Part shown: positions 46,481-58,113 of the stretch, piece after piece | How positions within the stretch are numbered: the stretch's first letter is position 1 | How the letters are laid out: each line of letters opens with the position of its first letter | Origin: Enoplosus armatus | Lineage: Eukaryota; Chordata; Actinopteri; Centrarchiformes; Enoplosidae | Length of the DNA stretch: 64,000 nucleotides | Reading direction: 5' to 3' | Assembly (NCBI RefSeq): GCF_043641665.1 | Contig: NC_092198.1 | Coordinates: 16,211,001-16,275,000 of the forward strand | Made by a program: the position numbers and the translations under genes | The notes under the pieces: generated by a model | What the model was told of the DNA's origin: nothing | The model's input: the letters and a program-made list of their open reading frames with translations, nothing else | Databases searched by the model: none

Positions 46481-48162
46481 CTGATTTCCTGGTGCAGAAG
46501 TTGTTGTTGACAGGATGTTCAGTTGGAGTCACGCAATTCAAATTGTGATGTCAATTTACATATACAAAACATACAAAATATAAAGTAAGAAGACCACGAT
46601 AATTATGTATTTGTTAAATGCTTTCAGTCACTTTAAGATTGACCTTTACTTGAATTTAAAAGCGTGTTGTGCTTTACAACTCCGTGGATCACAATTTCCG
46701 CAGAACTCCTTGGATGATAATCCAGTTTCTGTGAATCAGAAGCGAATTTGATTCAGTACCAGCAAGGGCGGCTTTGATTGACTATCAAGGGAGAACAGAG
46801 GTCCAATGACACTTCAGTAGGGGACTAATAAGGACTTGGGGTCCAGGCAGACATTGTGGAGACGTCCCCTCTTCAAACACTAAATGGGCTTTATTGGCAG
46901 GTTGCTGTCGTTCAGCAGGAGAGAGAGCGGTTTAAACACACTGCTGGAGGGACACTGCAGTGTCACAGTCATTCACAATCAGATTTCTGGGTCCCGGTTC
47001 AGGAAAGCGTCCAATTGGGAATCACTTATGAAGTGTCTGGTGATAACAAGTGAGGCTGAGGCTTCTATCAGGAGCAGACAGATTCACGCTTGAAGCCAGA
47101 GTCCAAATGCAAACCCTTTTCTGCTCCGAGGGGAGACTGAATCCAAGCCACTGGCAGTATAGACTGTTTGGCTTGAGGGTTTCCATACACTTGTGGATGG
47201 CATGAAACAGAAGGGGAAAGATAGAGTTAATCCATCAAGAGAGGACAGAGAATGCAAAAGACTGACAAAAAGAGAAAGAGACCTGAACAAGGAGAACATC
47301 TGTACATGGAACATTCTGGTACAAATAGAGAGATAGAAGTAAAAAAAAACATTCACTGTGACTTATTTATTAGTCCAAGAACATATGATCTTTACTGCAA
47401 TCATGTATTATCTATCACATCTATCTGTTATTGACCTGTTGCCTGAGTATGTTGCCCATACTTTTTTCATATGTCAGTCTTTCACATTTGACGTCTTCAA
47501 GGCTCATTTCATGCTGTGTGTCAGCTTCTCCTCGACTAAACATAAATGGTAGATCTTGGCTTATATGTGGACAAAAGTGACCTTTGATCACTGATCTACA
47601 GTATTTCCTGTGCACACAGAAACTTGTTATTTTTATTTTTCATTTTGGTCCATTTTCTTTTTCCTTTTCATGTTCACTTCCCTTGCCTTTGTATTGAGAA
47701 AGCATTTATGTAACAACTCCTGTAAACGTTCAATAACCAGCAGCCGTTAAGGTGTAGCAGTTAAGGTAACCATTACCTGCAGATCTATCATACAAATGCC
47801 ATTTCACATACATACTCCTCTCATTCACAGTTGCCATGAAAGCTGTGTTTTTGATGGCCGCCTGCCTGCCTGACCTGAATTTGCCATTTGCTTCCCCCCG
47901 ACTGAGCCGCGGGAGAAACAAGACAAAGAATCGTGAATAAACTGATGGACGGGAGACAGAGAGCCAGGGATAGATGTGACTGAATTGTTGATTTGAGCAC
48001 ATCACATGGAGGGGGTTTGGATAGATACAGAGATGTAAAGGAGGGAGAGAGAGGAGTGATGCGAAGAGACATGCCAGTCTTGGAAACTCTTGCATCACAG
48101 CTGGAAGTCCATCAGAGCAAAAGAGATGAGGCACTTCTGAAACGGTCCCAAGGGAAACAGAA
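46481..48162. other. gene-free unique DNA
   Basis: No recognised element. Frames at 46,856-47,093 and 47,730-48,193 occur on both strands without domains. The words gttaaggt repeat near 47,746-47,767. Confidence 0.4.
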
Positions 48163-48174
48163 GGGGGGGGGGGG
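48163..48174 (+). repeat. poly-G tract (G12)
   Basis: Homopolymer G run. Confidence 0.95.
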
Positions 48175-49291
48175 AGTCAAAGCAACAAGATGAGTTGTAA
48201 GATGAGGCGAGGTCAAGGGGATGAGCTTGACTGGAATGCGTAAGTAAGAAAAGTTGCGTTTGGCATCTTCAAAAGTTGTTTAGTCAGCTTTTACTAAGAC
48301 GTTTGTATGAACACTGTCATTCCAGAGAAGAAGTGCGCTCAGAGAAAACTCTCCAAAGACCGGCAGCACTCCTTTTCCAAAGTGAATATCGAGTGCAAAG
48401 CTTTTCAGTTTCGGCCTTTCTCCTCCTTGCTTGAGGACTTTGTTCTAAAAGTGAGTTCAGGAACAGTGCCGACCAGCACTGCGGTCTTGAAACTACTGAA
48501 CACCACTTACCCTGACTTAACACCATGTTGAGCCTTGTCAAGCACCTCTAGTCCTCGTCTGAGTGTCTCTGGGGCTGTGATTGGAGTGGCAGGCCGAAGC
48601 ACAGCACAGCATTGCGTAAGTGGCTATCTGGCGCTCCATTTGGGAACACTTAAGGCTCTCCCTCCGCTAATTACGTAGCTCTAATTAGCTTGCGGGTAGA
48701 ATCCAGTAAATGCCTAATTGTCTATTGACATTATTCAATGAGCTGCAACAAAACCCTCTATCTCAGTTACCGTATCGCCTCAACAGCAAAAAATATAGGC
48801 TGCTGAAAGTGTCAGTCTTTGGGGTTTGAAGTGCAGTCGCAAACACAAGCATACAATGGAAAGAGAATGCGAATATTCATATTCAGTATTCCAATCATGA
48901 CTTTTCAAAGTCAGCGGAGATGTGAAAGACTCAAGTCTGTCAGAGTTAGGCAGAAATATTGTCTCCGTCTCTTTTTTTTCCTGGCTCTCTCTGTTTCTGT
49001 CTTTGTTCCTTTATCAAATCCAAATTAAATGAGCTTTACTGGAGTAAAATACTGTTTGAGCAACAAAAATAACAGGAAGTTGATGAACGATACTTGATTG
49101 CTACAAGACAAAGACACAACAAGACATAAAAATGATTAACAATAACAAACACTCCATCTATTCTGCAGCAGATCCCACGAGCTTTCCCAGCATCCTCAAA
49201 CACTCACATTGTCTGAACAGACAGAACTTATATAGATGTAGGCATCTGCAGATTCTGCTTTTCTGGCTTTGGGACTAACCACACACTCAGT

Positions 49292-49294
<3 letters not shown>
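48175..49294. other. gene-free DNA with a possible conserved block
   Basis: From about 48,610 to 48,760 the sequence is complex with clustered homeodomain-type cores (cgctaattacgtagctctaa, ttagcttgcgggtagaatcc, gcctaattgtctattgac). The rest is ordinary unique sequence. No gene signal. Confidence 0.35.
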
Positions 49295-49362
<68 letters not shown>

Positions 49363-49405
49363 TGCGTGTGTGTGTGTGTGTGTGTGTGCGTGTGCGTGCG
49401 TGCGT
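49295..49405 (+). repeat. compound (TG)n(TGCG)n(TG)n array, 111 bp
   Basis: A long TG run, then a TGCG-repeat block (about 49,343-49,367), TG again, then mixed TGCG. Strictly alternating purine-pyrimidine over its whole length, so a strong Z-DNA former. Frames through it are Cys/Val or Thr/His repeats. Confidence 0.97.
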
Positions 49406-50599
49406 ATGCTTACATTTATCCTCAAGGCTTTGGATATAATAAGAATTAACACACCAACAGCAGTAATTGGTGCATGTTATTTATGCTTTTAATCCAGTCC
49501 CTCTGCATTGCAGGTGGAACATTTGAAACATCAGCAGCAGCTCTGCGAATGGTCAGCTTTTTAAGTTAGAATTCACAAAATTGAGTCATTTTTGGCCTCT
49601 TTTGATGTTGCAAACAAACATTGCAGATGCATTAAGGTGGTTTGATGTGGCTCTTGAAGCTTTTAGCGTGCTAACAAATGCCACATTTGAGAGCTTTTCC
49701 CTGTTGTCTTATTTTGGTACTGTATAGGATGGAAAATTGCTGTTAATTCAAAGTTTATTCAGGCTCGATCGGGGAATACATCCTGTTCACACAGACTGCC
49801 TCGAGGTTATATCAGAACAATAACCAAGAGCATCAAGCACCGTGCCTAATCCAATAAAACTCCAGTCTGAAATCATGACTGTTCAAAATGAATCTTACAC
49901 ATTGTCTGTATTAAATGACAGACACATGAACATTACAAATGTTTATTTCTGGCTTGAGTGTACCTTAACTACTGGTAGAAAAAATGTTCTGTAATGAGAA
50001 AATGTTAGTTTACTGTAGTCTAAAAGCCTCTAATGATGATGAAATGTTACTGAAATATTTAAGTACATCTACTGATGACGCACTAACCAGCCACTGATTA
50101 TTAAAGATACAGGACACGGTGGGATTATAGGGTTTATGTTGCTGTTGTGGTCATAACAGTTGTTGTCTCAGAAAATCCTTCCTGCTCTCAAGTTGTTGTT
50201 TTTTTGTCACAATAACACAAGGAGGCTCTGAATCAAATTCAGTGAGAGCCTCAGAGGAGCAGATTCAGGCGATAATGTGCTGAGTCGACTGTTAGCTGCC
50301 AGGAGCTAACATTAGCTCATAAACCTGTTTTTTTTCACACAGTACCTTCTGTCAGACAAGCTGCAGTTTGGTACCTACACTCATGACATGCCCTCTGTCT
50401 TGTGGGACAAATCTGGCAGAGCCTGAGCAAAGCAGATGAAGTGACGGACTTCACAAACATATACAGCTGAAAGCTCCTGAATACTTCCAGTAGTTTTCCT
50501 GTTAGTGCGTCGTCTTTCATTGTTGTTTTCAAGCCAGACCAAGGAACACTGAAATACCAGTCCATCACTGGAAGAAATACCTTCAAAATGTACTACATT
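49406..50599. other. gene-free unique DNA
   Basis: AT-rich unique sequence. A T-run precedes 50,340. The minus-strand frames at 50,335-50,623 are unrecognised. Confidence 0.4.
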
Positions 50600-50668
50600 T
50601 TTGTGCTTCATGCTAATTAACAAACGTTAGCGTGCAAACGCTCTAAAATAAGATGGCAATGAAAGCAA
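50600..50668 (+). mobile_element. short fragment of the long dispersed repeat family
   Basis: 'tgtgcttcatgctaattaac', 'aaacgttagcgtgc' and 'ctctaaaataagatggcaat' match in order a known internal part of the family seen at 11,690-12,262 (there on the minus strand). Flanking sequence is not clearly part of the repeat. Confidence 0.55.
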
Positions 50669-51490
50669 CGATGATGTTTAAACTGTACAGACATGGCAAC
50701 CAGTACCAAGCATATTGTAAGCAGTTTGTCCGTAAACGTTCACAAAACATCAGGATTTATGTTTCTTACATCTCTTTAGCTCATTTTTCACATCTCTGCT
50801 CACTGTACAAACGATATCATAAAATCTGGCAAGGAACTTAACATGTTGACCTTTCTGTTTACACCACCCTCACACAAATAAACTACATGATACTTCCATG
50901 GAGATCTATGAACACTTCCACGCTCACAGAATAAGAAGCCCATCTGTTATAGGTTGCTAAAGACCTTTATTCTGGCACTACCCTCTGAGCAATTATAGCG
51001 TTAACTTCATCGTGACTGCTAAAAATAAAAAAAACGAATCAACTTTTATCCATCTAACAGTTTGGATTTCTTTACAATGAGCAGCACAGGTACAGCCTCA
51101 GCCTGCAGACCTGGACAGCAAAATATGATTGAATCAACAGTGAAGTATTCAGACAGAAGTACTGAATCTATATTGATGCCTTGTTTAATGTTGAATAAAC
51201 ATCAGATTTTCAATCATGACAATGAATCAATACTGATTCACCCATTATCTAAAAGGATGCCTGGGATTGAATTTTATCTGATGTATTGACACAATGTAAA
51301 CAATGAAACAACACTAATTAATGACCAGAAACCAGCCCATTTCAATTTGTGGGGAACCATGAAGGCCTGAGGTGGATTCTGGCATCCCTATGAAAATACA
51401 TAATTATAATTATACAAAATAAAATGACTTTGCATTGCTGGCAAACAAGGTAATTTTATGCAGCTCTGTACAACACACTACAGTGAAACA
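50669..51490. other. unique AT-rich DNA, nothing recognised
   Basis: No recognised repeat or coding segment. The 75-codon frame at 51,062-51,289 has no known domain. Confidence 0.4.
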
Positions 51491-51506
51491 TTTTTTTTTT
51501 TTTTTT
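51491..51506 (+). repeat. poly-T run (T16)
   Basis: Homopolymer. No recognisable SINE or LINE body on the minus strand beside it. Confidence 0.9.
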
Positions 51507-53039
51507 AACTTAAAATTCATTTCACTCATTCATTATTAATTAAGTCAGATACAAATTATGTAGGAAGCTTCCACCGGTGCAAAAGAAGGAGTCAGCACAC
51601 AGCTTGAATTGTAGATGCTGTTAACATGAATCCTGATAAGGAACCCATAGAAAGTTCCTTTTAACTTTGAAATTATTTTGAAGAATTTTGGACTTGAAGT
51701 CAAACTACCCTGATGAATCTTTTTATGTCCCTTTGATAGTCATTTATTTATATCCCTTGGGTTAGCATATAAGTGTAGTATAAAGATGTATGTATATCAT
51801 TTTTACAAGTTTGAGCACAACTAGCAAAGACATTTACAGTAATAGGAGTAGTAATAGTTTATCTAAAAGAAAATGTTAAAATGTTTGATAGAAAACAGTT
51901 TTTCACCAATTGCTCAGCATGAAAAAGGCTGGTTGTAATTTAAGAAGAAACTTGGTATTTGCTGGTGGAGTGAAAATTACACCCTATTTAGTAATAAATG
52001 TGTCCCACACCCCCCTAAAAATGCTGGTTCCCCTGTCTTCATTTAATTTAAAATATGCTGGCGGGAAGGTTGGCAGTAGGCACACTGAGATAATGTTGAG
52101 TAAATGTTGGAAAATGCCATTGAATCAACATTATATGAGGGTTTATATGTTATATAAACTGACTGCTGTAAAAATGTTGATTTAAAGTAGAATTTAAACC
52201 TCAACCGTCTAGCAATCTTTCTGACTATAACTCAATGTTGAAGTGACAACTTTTGCTATCTGGGGACTGTTTCCATTAGTAATAATTTCTTTGAAATCAC
52301 AAAAAAAAACACTTTTTTATCCACCCTTCCATCAGCCTTTCCCACGTGCATGTTCCATCAAAGATTATTTAAATGAGAAGATGTAAATCTGGGAGTTCAG
52401 AAGCTCTCATACAGAAGCACTAATTAGCATGTCTAAGCTTATATACAGTAAGTTAATGTGAAAAAGGATCCTAAAACAAATAGCTACTCTCCAGCACTAC
52501 TTTACATTTCACTCCTTCTCCTGTTACCTTGCCGACTAGCCTCTAAGGAGAATCAAGCGTTTTCATGTTGTACACATGGAAAGTACAAAAGAGAATTTGT
52601 TTTTCATTTCACCTCAAACCCAATTCTAATTCATTCATTGCTGTCAGTGGCTTCCCAGGACCCCGATCATTCACTATGGCAACAGGCTTAAAGAAGACAA
52701 TTGTCTAAAGGATGATATTAGAGTGAATCACTGACATTTCAGTTGAAGTCGCCTGGTTTGCCTAAGGGTATTTAAAGATAAATATTCAACTTTACTTGTT
52801 GCTTTGCATGTGCATCTGTGTCCTGATCCCTGTGTGAAGAGACTGAGTGACAAGGAGGTGGCGCGAGGACAGTTTTTCCCGAATACAGCGGCAATAGTGG
52901 AGAGTTGCTTTTGACGGCGCCATTATTAATTCATTGGTGTATTTATGAATGTTATTGCAGTTTTTTTTTCAAAGCTTCTTGGTTGGCATGTGTGTGAGCA
53001 GGCATGCTCTTATGTGTGTGGATATATTTATGAATGTCC
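51507..53039. other. gene-free unique AT-rich DNA
   Basis: About 1.5 kb without recognised elements. A cagttgaagtcg word near 52,740 recalls a Tc1 terminus but is too short and alone. No credible exon. Confidence 0.4.
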
Positions 53040-53071
53040 GTGTGTGTGTGTGTGTGCGTGTGTGTGTGTGT
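53040..53071 (+). repeat. (TG)n microsatellite with one CG interruption
   Basis: Alternating array; further TGTG words continue nearby (52,990-53,020 and 53,215-53,285). Confidence 0.9.
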
Positions 53072-53991
53072 ATTGGCTTGCTGGTATCTCTTGGGGCCAA
53101 AACAACACTTCCACTAAAATACAAACACAGCAGCTCTGCAGAAGCCAGAGGAGAATTACATCGCTGCAGGTGTTTTTCAAGGTGTTGAGGGCCCTGTGAG
53201 AGCACGTCTGTCTGCATGCATGTATGTGTGTGTATGCTCATGCAGATGTGTGCAGGTAGAAGCTGTCCAGTGTGTGTGCGTACATATATATCCATAATAC
53301 ATCTATATCGCAGTAAACTTAGCAAGGGCCTGCTTTTTGAATGCACTGCGCATGTTTGTGCAGAGGTTGTGAAGCCGCAGGTGTTTTGTCACAGTTTGCC
53401 AGGTTGTACAGATGTCACCCAGCCTCGGGCAGTACTGGTCATTCTGCACAACTCAGAACTGACAGTCCTCCTTTGATATCAAGTATGAACTCCTCAGCAC
53501 AGAGCACCACCACACAAGGGGGATTTCTGGGAAGATGAGAGGTGCATTAAGTTCAGAAATACGCCCCGAAGCCTTACCTTTTCATTGGACAACGCACACC
53601 TCGAAACACTCACACAAACACACATATATGCACAACAGGGCCCCTCAGTTTAAACTATGGTAATAATTCAAAGTAATTACCAGTGAGAGGTGTCTGAAAA
53701 CTCCCTTTAAAGCAGCTTCTTCTGCCAAACACCAGCTCACAGACATAATTACTGCAAGCACTCAAGGTACATTAATGCTGGCAGGGTGAAAATCTACACA
53801 CATGCATACTGTGTATTCGACCAACATGGTAGTCTCTCTTTATATATGATGGTGTGTGTCTTTTGTACAAAGACACAAAGTAAATGGTTGAGTAAAGCTC
53901 CGATATTGGCAGCAGGTATGGCAGCTGCATGTCAAAGGGGTTGCCATGGTGACTGGGCACAGTCAGCTCAGCCATCCCCTCCCTCCCTCTC
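53072..53991. other. unique DNA with scattered TGTG words
   Basis: No recognised element. Frames on both strands between 53,216 and 54,157 are unrecognised. Confidence 0.4.
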
Positions 53992-54020
53992 TGTGTGTGT
54001 GTGTGTGTCTCTCTCTCTCT
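53992..54020 (+). repeat. compound (TG)n(TC)n microsatellite
   Basis: TG run to about 54,008, then a TC run. Confidence 0.9.
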
Positions 54021-54298
54021 CACTTTATCTCTTTCGCTCACTTTTTGTGCTCCCAGTTATTTCGTCTCGTACCAGTGGACGGCTTTATATTACTGTGGTA
54101 GCTTTGTGGGTGAAGGCGACAAAAGCATCAGGGCAGAACATTCTTAGAGCATCATGACGCTCATCATTAACGTACAGCAAACACAAGATCTCCGTCCCAT
54201 TCCTAGTGAGAAGACATGTCTGCGGGAAAGCGTCGCTGGCTCTGGCATCATGCCTTCATGTCTTGATGGCTTTTTTCCCCTCAGAGCACCATAATTGA
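54021..54298. other. unique DNA, nothing recognised
   Basis: Short unique stretch; no features recognised. Confidence 0.4.
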
Positions 54299-54319
54299 GG
54301 GGGGGGGGGGGGGGGGGGG
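54299..54319 (+). repeat. poly-G tract (G21)
   Basis: Uninterrupted G run of about 21, the second longest in the window, on the same strand as the other G tracts. Confidence 0.95.
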
Positions 54320-54960
54320 CAGAGCGAGCTCAGAGCAGATAATCACATCCTGACAAGAGAAATGATCATGTTTGGGAGCAGAGCAGGGCAGTTGCGTGTC
54401 TCAGACACGAATGTCACACTACTTTCTGCTCCCCGGTCTTACATGCCTCTGTGTTAATTGCTTTGCCATGGACCTTGTCACTCTCACATGGTGCAGCGCC
54501 CCTTTAAAACCTCCTGAGATCATGGCCCGCGCAGCTCTATATCCTCAGAGAGTTTACAAAGCCCCTGGTTTCCTGGCTAAACCCACTCCCTGATTCTGAG
54601 CTGGCCTTTACCCGCTCTATTTATGCAAAGTCTTCCTTTCCTTCACTGTATTCACTGGCCTGTCATTAATGCCATTTACCATGGTCTTTAACCCGCTCGT
54701 TAACAGAGACGATTAGTGCAGAGGAGCTAGGACAGGCTAGGAAGGTGGCAGAGCATAATGGCTAAATGTCAGCCATATTCTGTCTGCAGTGTGAGCCCGT
54801 AATGAGAACGAGGGAGCTCTGAAAATAGGAGCTATTGCTTGTAATGGGAGTCTCACGCAATGACTCAATGGGTCCTTTGTCTTGCTGAGCTCCCATACAG
54901 GAACACGGTGACACATGCGCACACACACTCGCGCTGGCACACTGACGTTTAGATAGATAG
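54320..54960. other. unique DNA, nothing recognised
   Basis: Complex unique sequence. The part 54,440-54,790 is repeat-free and could include conserved non-coding DNA; unproven. Confidence 0.4.
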
Positions 54961-54967
54961 ACACACA

Positions 54968-54998
<31 letters not shown>
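54961..54998 (+). repeat. (AC)n microsatellite with GC interruption
   Basis: acacacacgcgc then a clean (AC)n to 54,998. More CACA words occur on either side (54,918-55,080). Confidence 0.92.
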
Positions 54999-56159
54999 GG
55001 GCACATGCAAAGCTTTCATTTCCACTCTTGCATTGAGTGCTGGAGTGCGCACACACACAGTGACTCACAACGTCACACACAGAAAGAAAGTCGACACCCA
55101 CATTAATTTAGGGAGCACACCCACACGGAAACATACCACACAATACACATACTTGAGCATATGAACCATATTATGCACAGCTCCCTCACAACATCAAATT
55201 AACCCAGCTCACATAATCTCTCCAATTTTCTTCCTTTCGTAAAGAAGGGCGCAGTGTACTAAGAGAGGTCTTTCTTCTTTTACAAATGAGGCTGTGGCTT
55301 ACAGAGGACAGTGGGGAAGAACAGAAAGGTACAGAGAGCTGCCACAGAGAGACAGAATCCGTGGTACAGCATTCACCGTCGCTCCCATGCTGCAAGTGTC
55401 TACAGACAGCACAGTGTGTACCAAACAGTCCTCTGTGCCTCCGAGACATCATTTTCGCCTTGAGGACCCACTACACAAAAATGTTTGGAAATGTGATACG
55501 ATGTTTCAGAGCACCAACAAAATCAGTCCTTTGAAAAGCTGCCCAGAGGATTAACGTCAGATCTACCGTCAGACTATGGCCTCGTGGACTTTATGAAAAA
55601 CACCCTACAGTATTTTTAGCACTGGTGGCCCCAGTGAGAATCAGACGCCCCTCTCCCAACTGGATTACTGATATGTAATATTTGGCACAAGTTTTCGTTT
55701 CACACCACTGCTTTTAAATGTTTTTATGTTCTTTGGGCTCAGAACATTTTCTCACCTTCAGACTGATCGAGAGAGCTGCTTATGCAAGGATAATAGTATT
55801 GAATATAATTATCAAATGTTGCTCCATTTGGTTGTCTTCAAATAAAAAAAGAGGGCAATATATTGAACTTGCATTCGTTAAGAAAGATTATTTTCCATTA
55901 AGTACGTTTGTATACACCCATGGTTGATGTCAGTGTTCACAAACGACTTCATTATCCTGTTAGAGGACTCAAGCCAAGGAAGACCTCCAGCAACACCTCA
56001 GAAATAAAGCTTGGAACATGTTACTTCAATCAAAAGCGTCTGTTTTATTTGATATTAAGTTCTTTTTAACGCTACTGAGGCCAGAGCAGCAGTGATGATG
56101 AATACATTTCATTTAGTAAACTTCACTGTCGCGGCGGGGAGGGAGAATGGCAACAGGGG
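54999..56159. other. gene-free unique DNA
   Basis: Contains CACA-rich words to about 55,145. Open frames at 55,186-55,554 on both strands are mutual shadows. An aataaa lies near 56,003 without an upstream gene. Confidence 0.4.
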
Positions 56160-56465
56160 AAGTGCAGACAGTCGAGGAGGCAGCAGGATGATTTCAGTGA
56201 TTTATTGAGGAAATATCTTACAGGAAGGTATAAGTCGGCAGACAGGCAGGCAGGTAGACAGGTTGTAGCAGCAGGCAAGTAGACAGACAGGCCCAGATAA
56301 AACACAGAGGTGACTCGAACACAAAAGCACAAAGCCAGAAATCAACAAAACAACTAGGATGAACTGAATGATAATGGGCTGGTTAAATAGCTGGAGGACT
56401 GATGAGGAAAGTGGGGAAAGATGAGCAGATGGGTGAGGCAGTCAGGTGATGGGGAAAGGCGGGAA
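56160..56465 (+). repeat. possible dispersed repeat (gacaggcaggcaggtagaca type)
   Basis: The order 'gatttattgaggaaa', 'cagacaggcaggcaggtaga', 'gcaaaagcc/aaagccagaaatc'-like words, 'gctggttaaatagctggagg' and 'cagtcaggtgatggggaaa' recalls a fish repeat with PBS-distal or LTR-like content that often ends in a 'taaatactggaggactgatgag' block. The match is from memory and could be wrong. No protein is encoded. Confidence 0.4.
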
Positions 56466-57474
56466 AGTCCAAGGGCAGAGTCAATTTTCAATCAAACAAT
56501 TCACATCAAGCTCACGTCTCTGCAGACCGCTCTTGTCTCAAAAACTTGCTAGCCATTCTACCAACTCGGCTAATGGTATTGTAAGCTTGGCGCAGGATTT
56601 TGTGTGGCTGAGAGGAAGAGGGGGTTGTGGCCAACAGGCACAATAATTATTTGTTGGGATTTTTTTTTATGGGACAAGAGCATTTGGAGATGCCAATCTG
56701 TGTCTGTGTTCAGCGCGCTGTGTTCCAAATATTGCTCCGTTCCTTCCAGTGAAAGTTGTTCACTGACTGCATGCTGTACGCCAAGAAAGTTGAAGGTTTC
56801 TTCTGTGTTTTGGGGATCACAGCTAATCCACATTGGTATCCTTCTCTGGCTGAAACCTTCCCACACACGAATGGCACAAGAATAATATTCTGACAGGGCT
56901 TTTAGTTGCTTCCTGGACGTAATGGCTTAAATTTTGACAAGAGGAGTCCCTGAGTGTCACTGATAGTTAGTACATTTTCTGCATTGTTTCACAGCTGTTA
57001 TAGCTGTAAAGCATTTGTGTAACTTGATGTGACTGAGCGCAGCCAGAGGCCATTGAAACTGGCACGTAAAGCAACCCCTGGAGTCTACATTGTGCTGTGT
57101 TAGGTGGAGTGATGATGGATTGGAGGCCTGTATCTATTTTTGCGCTGCCAGCTATTGTCTGGATAGGAAAAGAATATATGTACTGGTCAGTCTTTCAGGT
57201 GGCTCACTACAGTCGTCTTCTATTTCATACTATTTGACCAATTTAGCACTGTTAAATGCACTACATCCACTTGTTACACTTTGTAGTAGCATTTCAATAA
57301 TAACAACACTCATGTTCATACTGGGGTTATTCAACAACCTCCATGGGCCATATCTCACATGAACTGGCAAAGTTACACAGCTACCATACTGACAGAGTGC
57401 GCCTGTGAGCTAACAAATCTATACCACTGGATATATGGCAAGTGGAATCACGCACTACACATTGCACATGCTAA
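56466..57474. other. unique DNA, nothing recognised
   Basis: No recognised elements. Overlapping plus and minus frames at 56,570-56,885 are mutual shadows without domains. Confidence 0.4.
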
Positions 57475-58113
57475 GAATGTCTTTCAGGGCCTAAGTACGT
57501 CACATGCAGTTATGACTATGGTCACTATAGTGCTGTACCTGGGGGCTTGGCTAAGACTGTGCACAACTTCCTATTTCCCAACCACCACCTGGAACATCTC
57601 CAGCCCAGCATGCTTGTCCAGGGACAGCATGCACAAGAGGAGGAATTTGCCAGATTCATTGTTCAGCCGTGGGCAGCCATGACAGGTAAGAAAGACAATG
57701 AGGAGGACAAATTAAAAGAGAGGATTTGCAGCAGGTCCTATATCAAAGGACCACTTTTGCAAGGAATTTACAGAGGTGATTTCCAGGGAGGTAAGCAGAT
57801 TTCTTGGCCACAACCCGCTGCTCGTCCCACTTTATGCTTAACGGGACAGATTTTAAAGGATCAGCCAACCCACCTGCTTGGACAGCTGCCATGCTGGGAG
57901 AACATGAAGCAGCAAGTTTGTCTCTCCTGGGGGCCTCCACATCAGTCAAGGTCCCATGCTGAGACCTCCACGGGTTATTTTCCATCATCTCTAAGCCGTT
58001 TGGCCATGATACACCTGACACTGGATCTGTCAGGTTGCTCACGTTATTCACAGTGTGGGCAAGCAGGAGCTATTTTGAAGTCTTCTTGGGTAAAAAGGGT
58101 TAAAAAAAAGTAG
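57475..58113 (+). other. longest open frame in the window (213 codons), uncharacterised
   Basis: Open from just after a TAA (57,472-57,474) to a TAG at 58,111-58,113, without simple-repeat content. An acceptor-like tctttcag ends near 57,487, and a near-perfect donor (gacagGTAAGAA, GT at about 57,686) lies inside the frame. The predicted exon would be about 200 bp, encoding for example HNFLFPNHHLEHLQPSMLVQ and EEEFARFIVQPWAAMT. I recognise no family, and the part beyond the donor looks non-coding (many Cys, Gln and Trp from unique DNA). It could be an unknown exon, a decayed element or chance. Confidence 0.25.

Noticed and set aside
49228..49492. Cys/Val-rich plus frame and Thr/His-rich minus frame
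   Set aside because: Artefact of the TG/TGCG array.
52738..52760. cagttgaagtcg, like the end of Sleeping-Beauty-type Tc1 elements
   Set aside because: Only about 12 bp match and no second terminus or transposase nearby.
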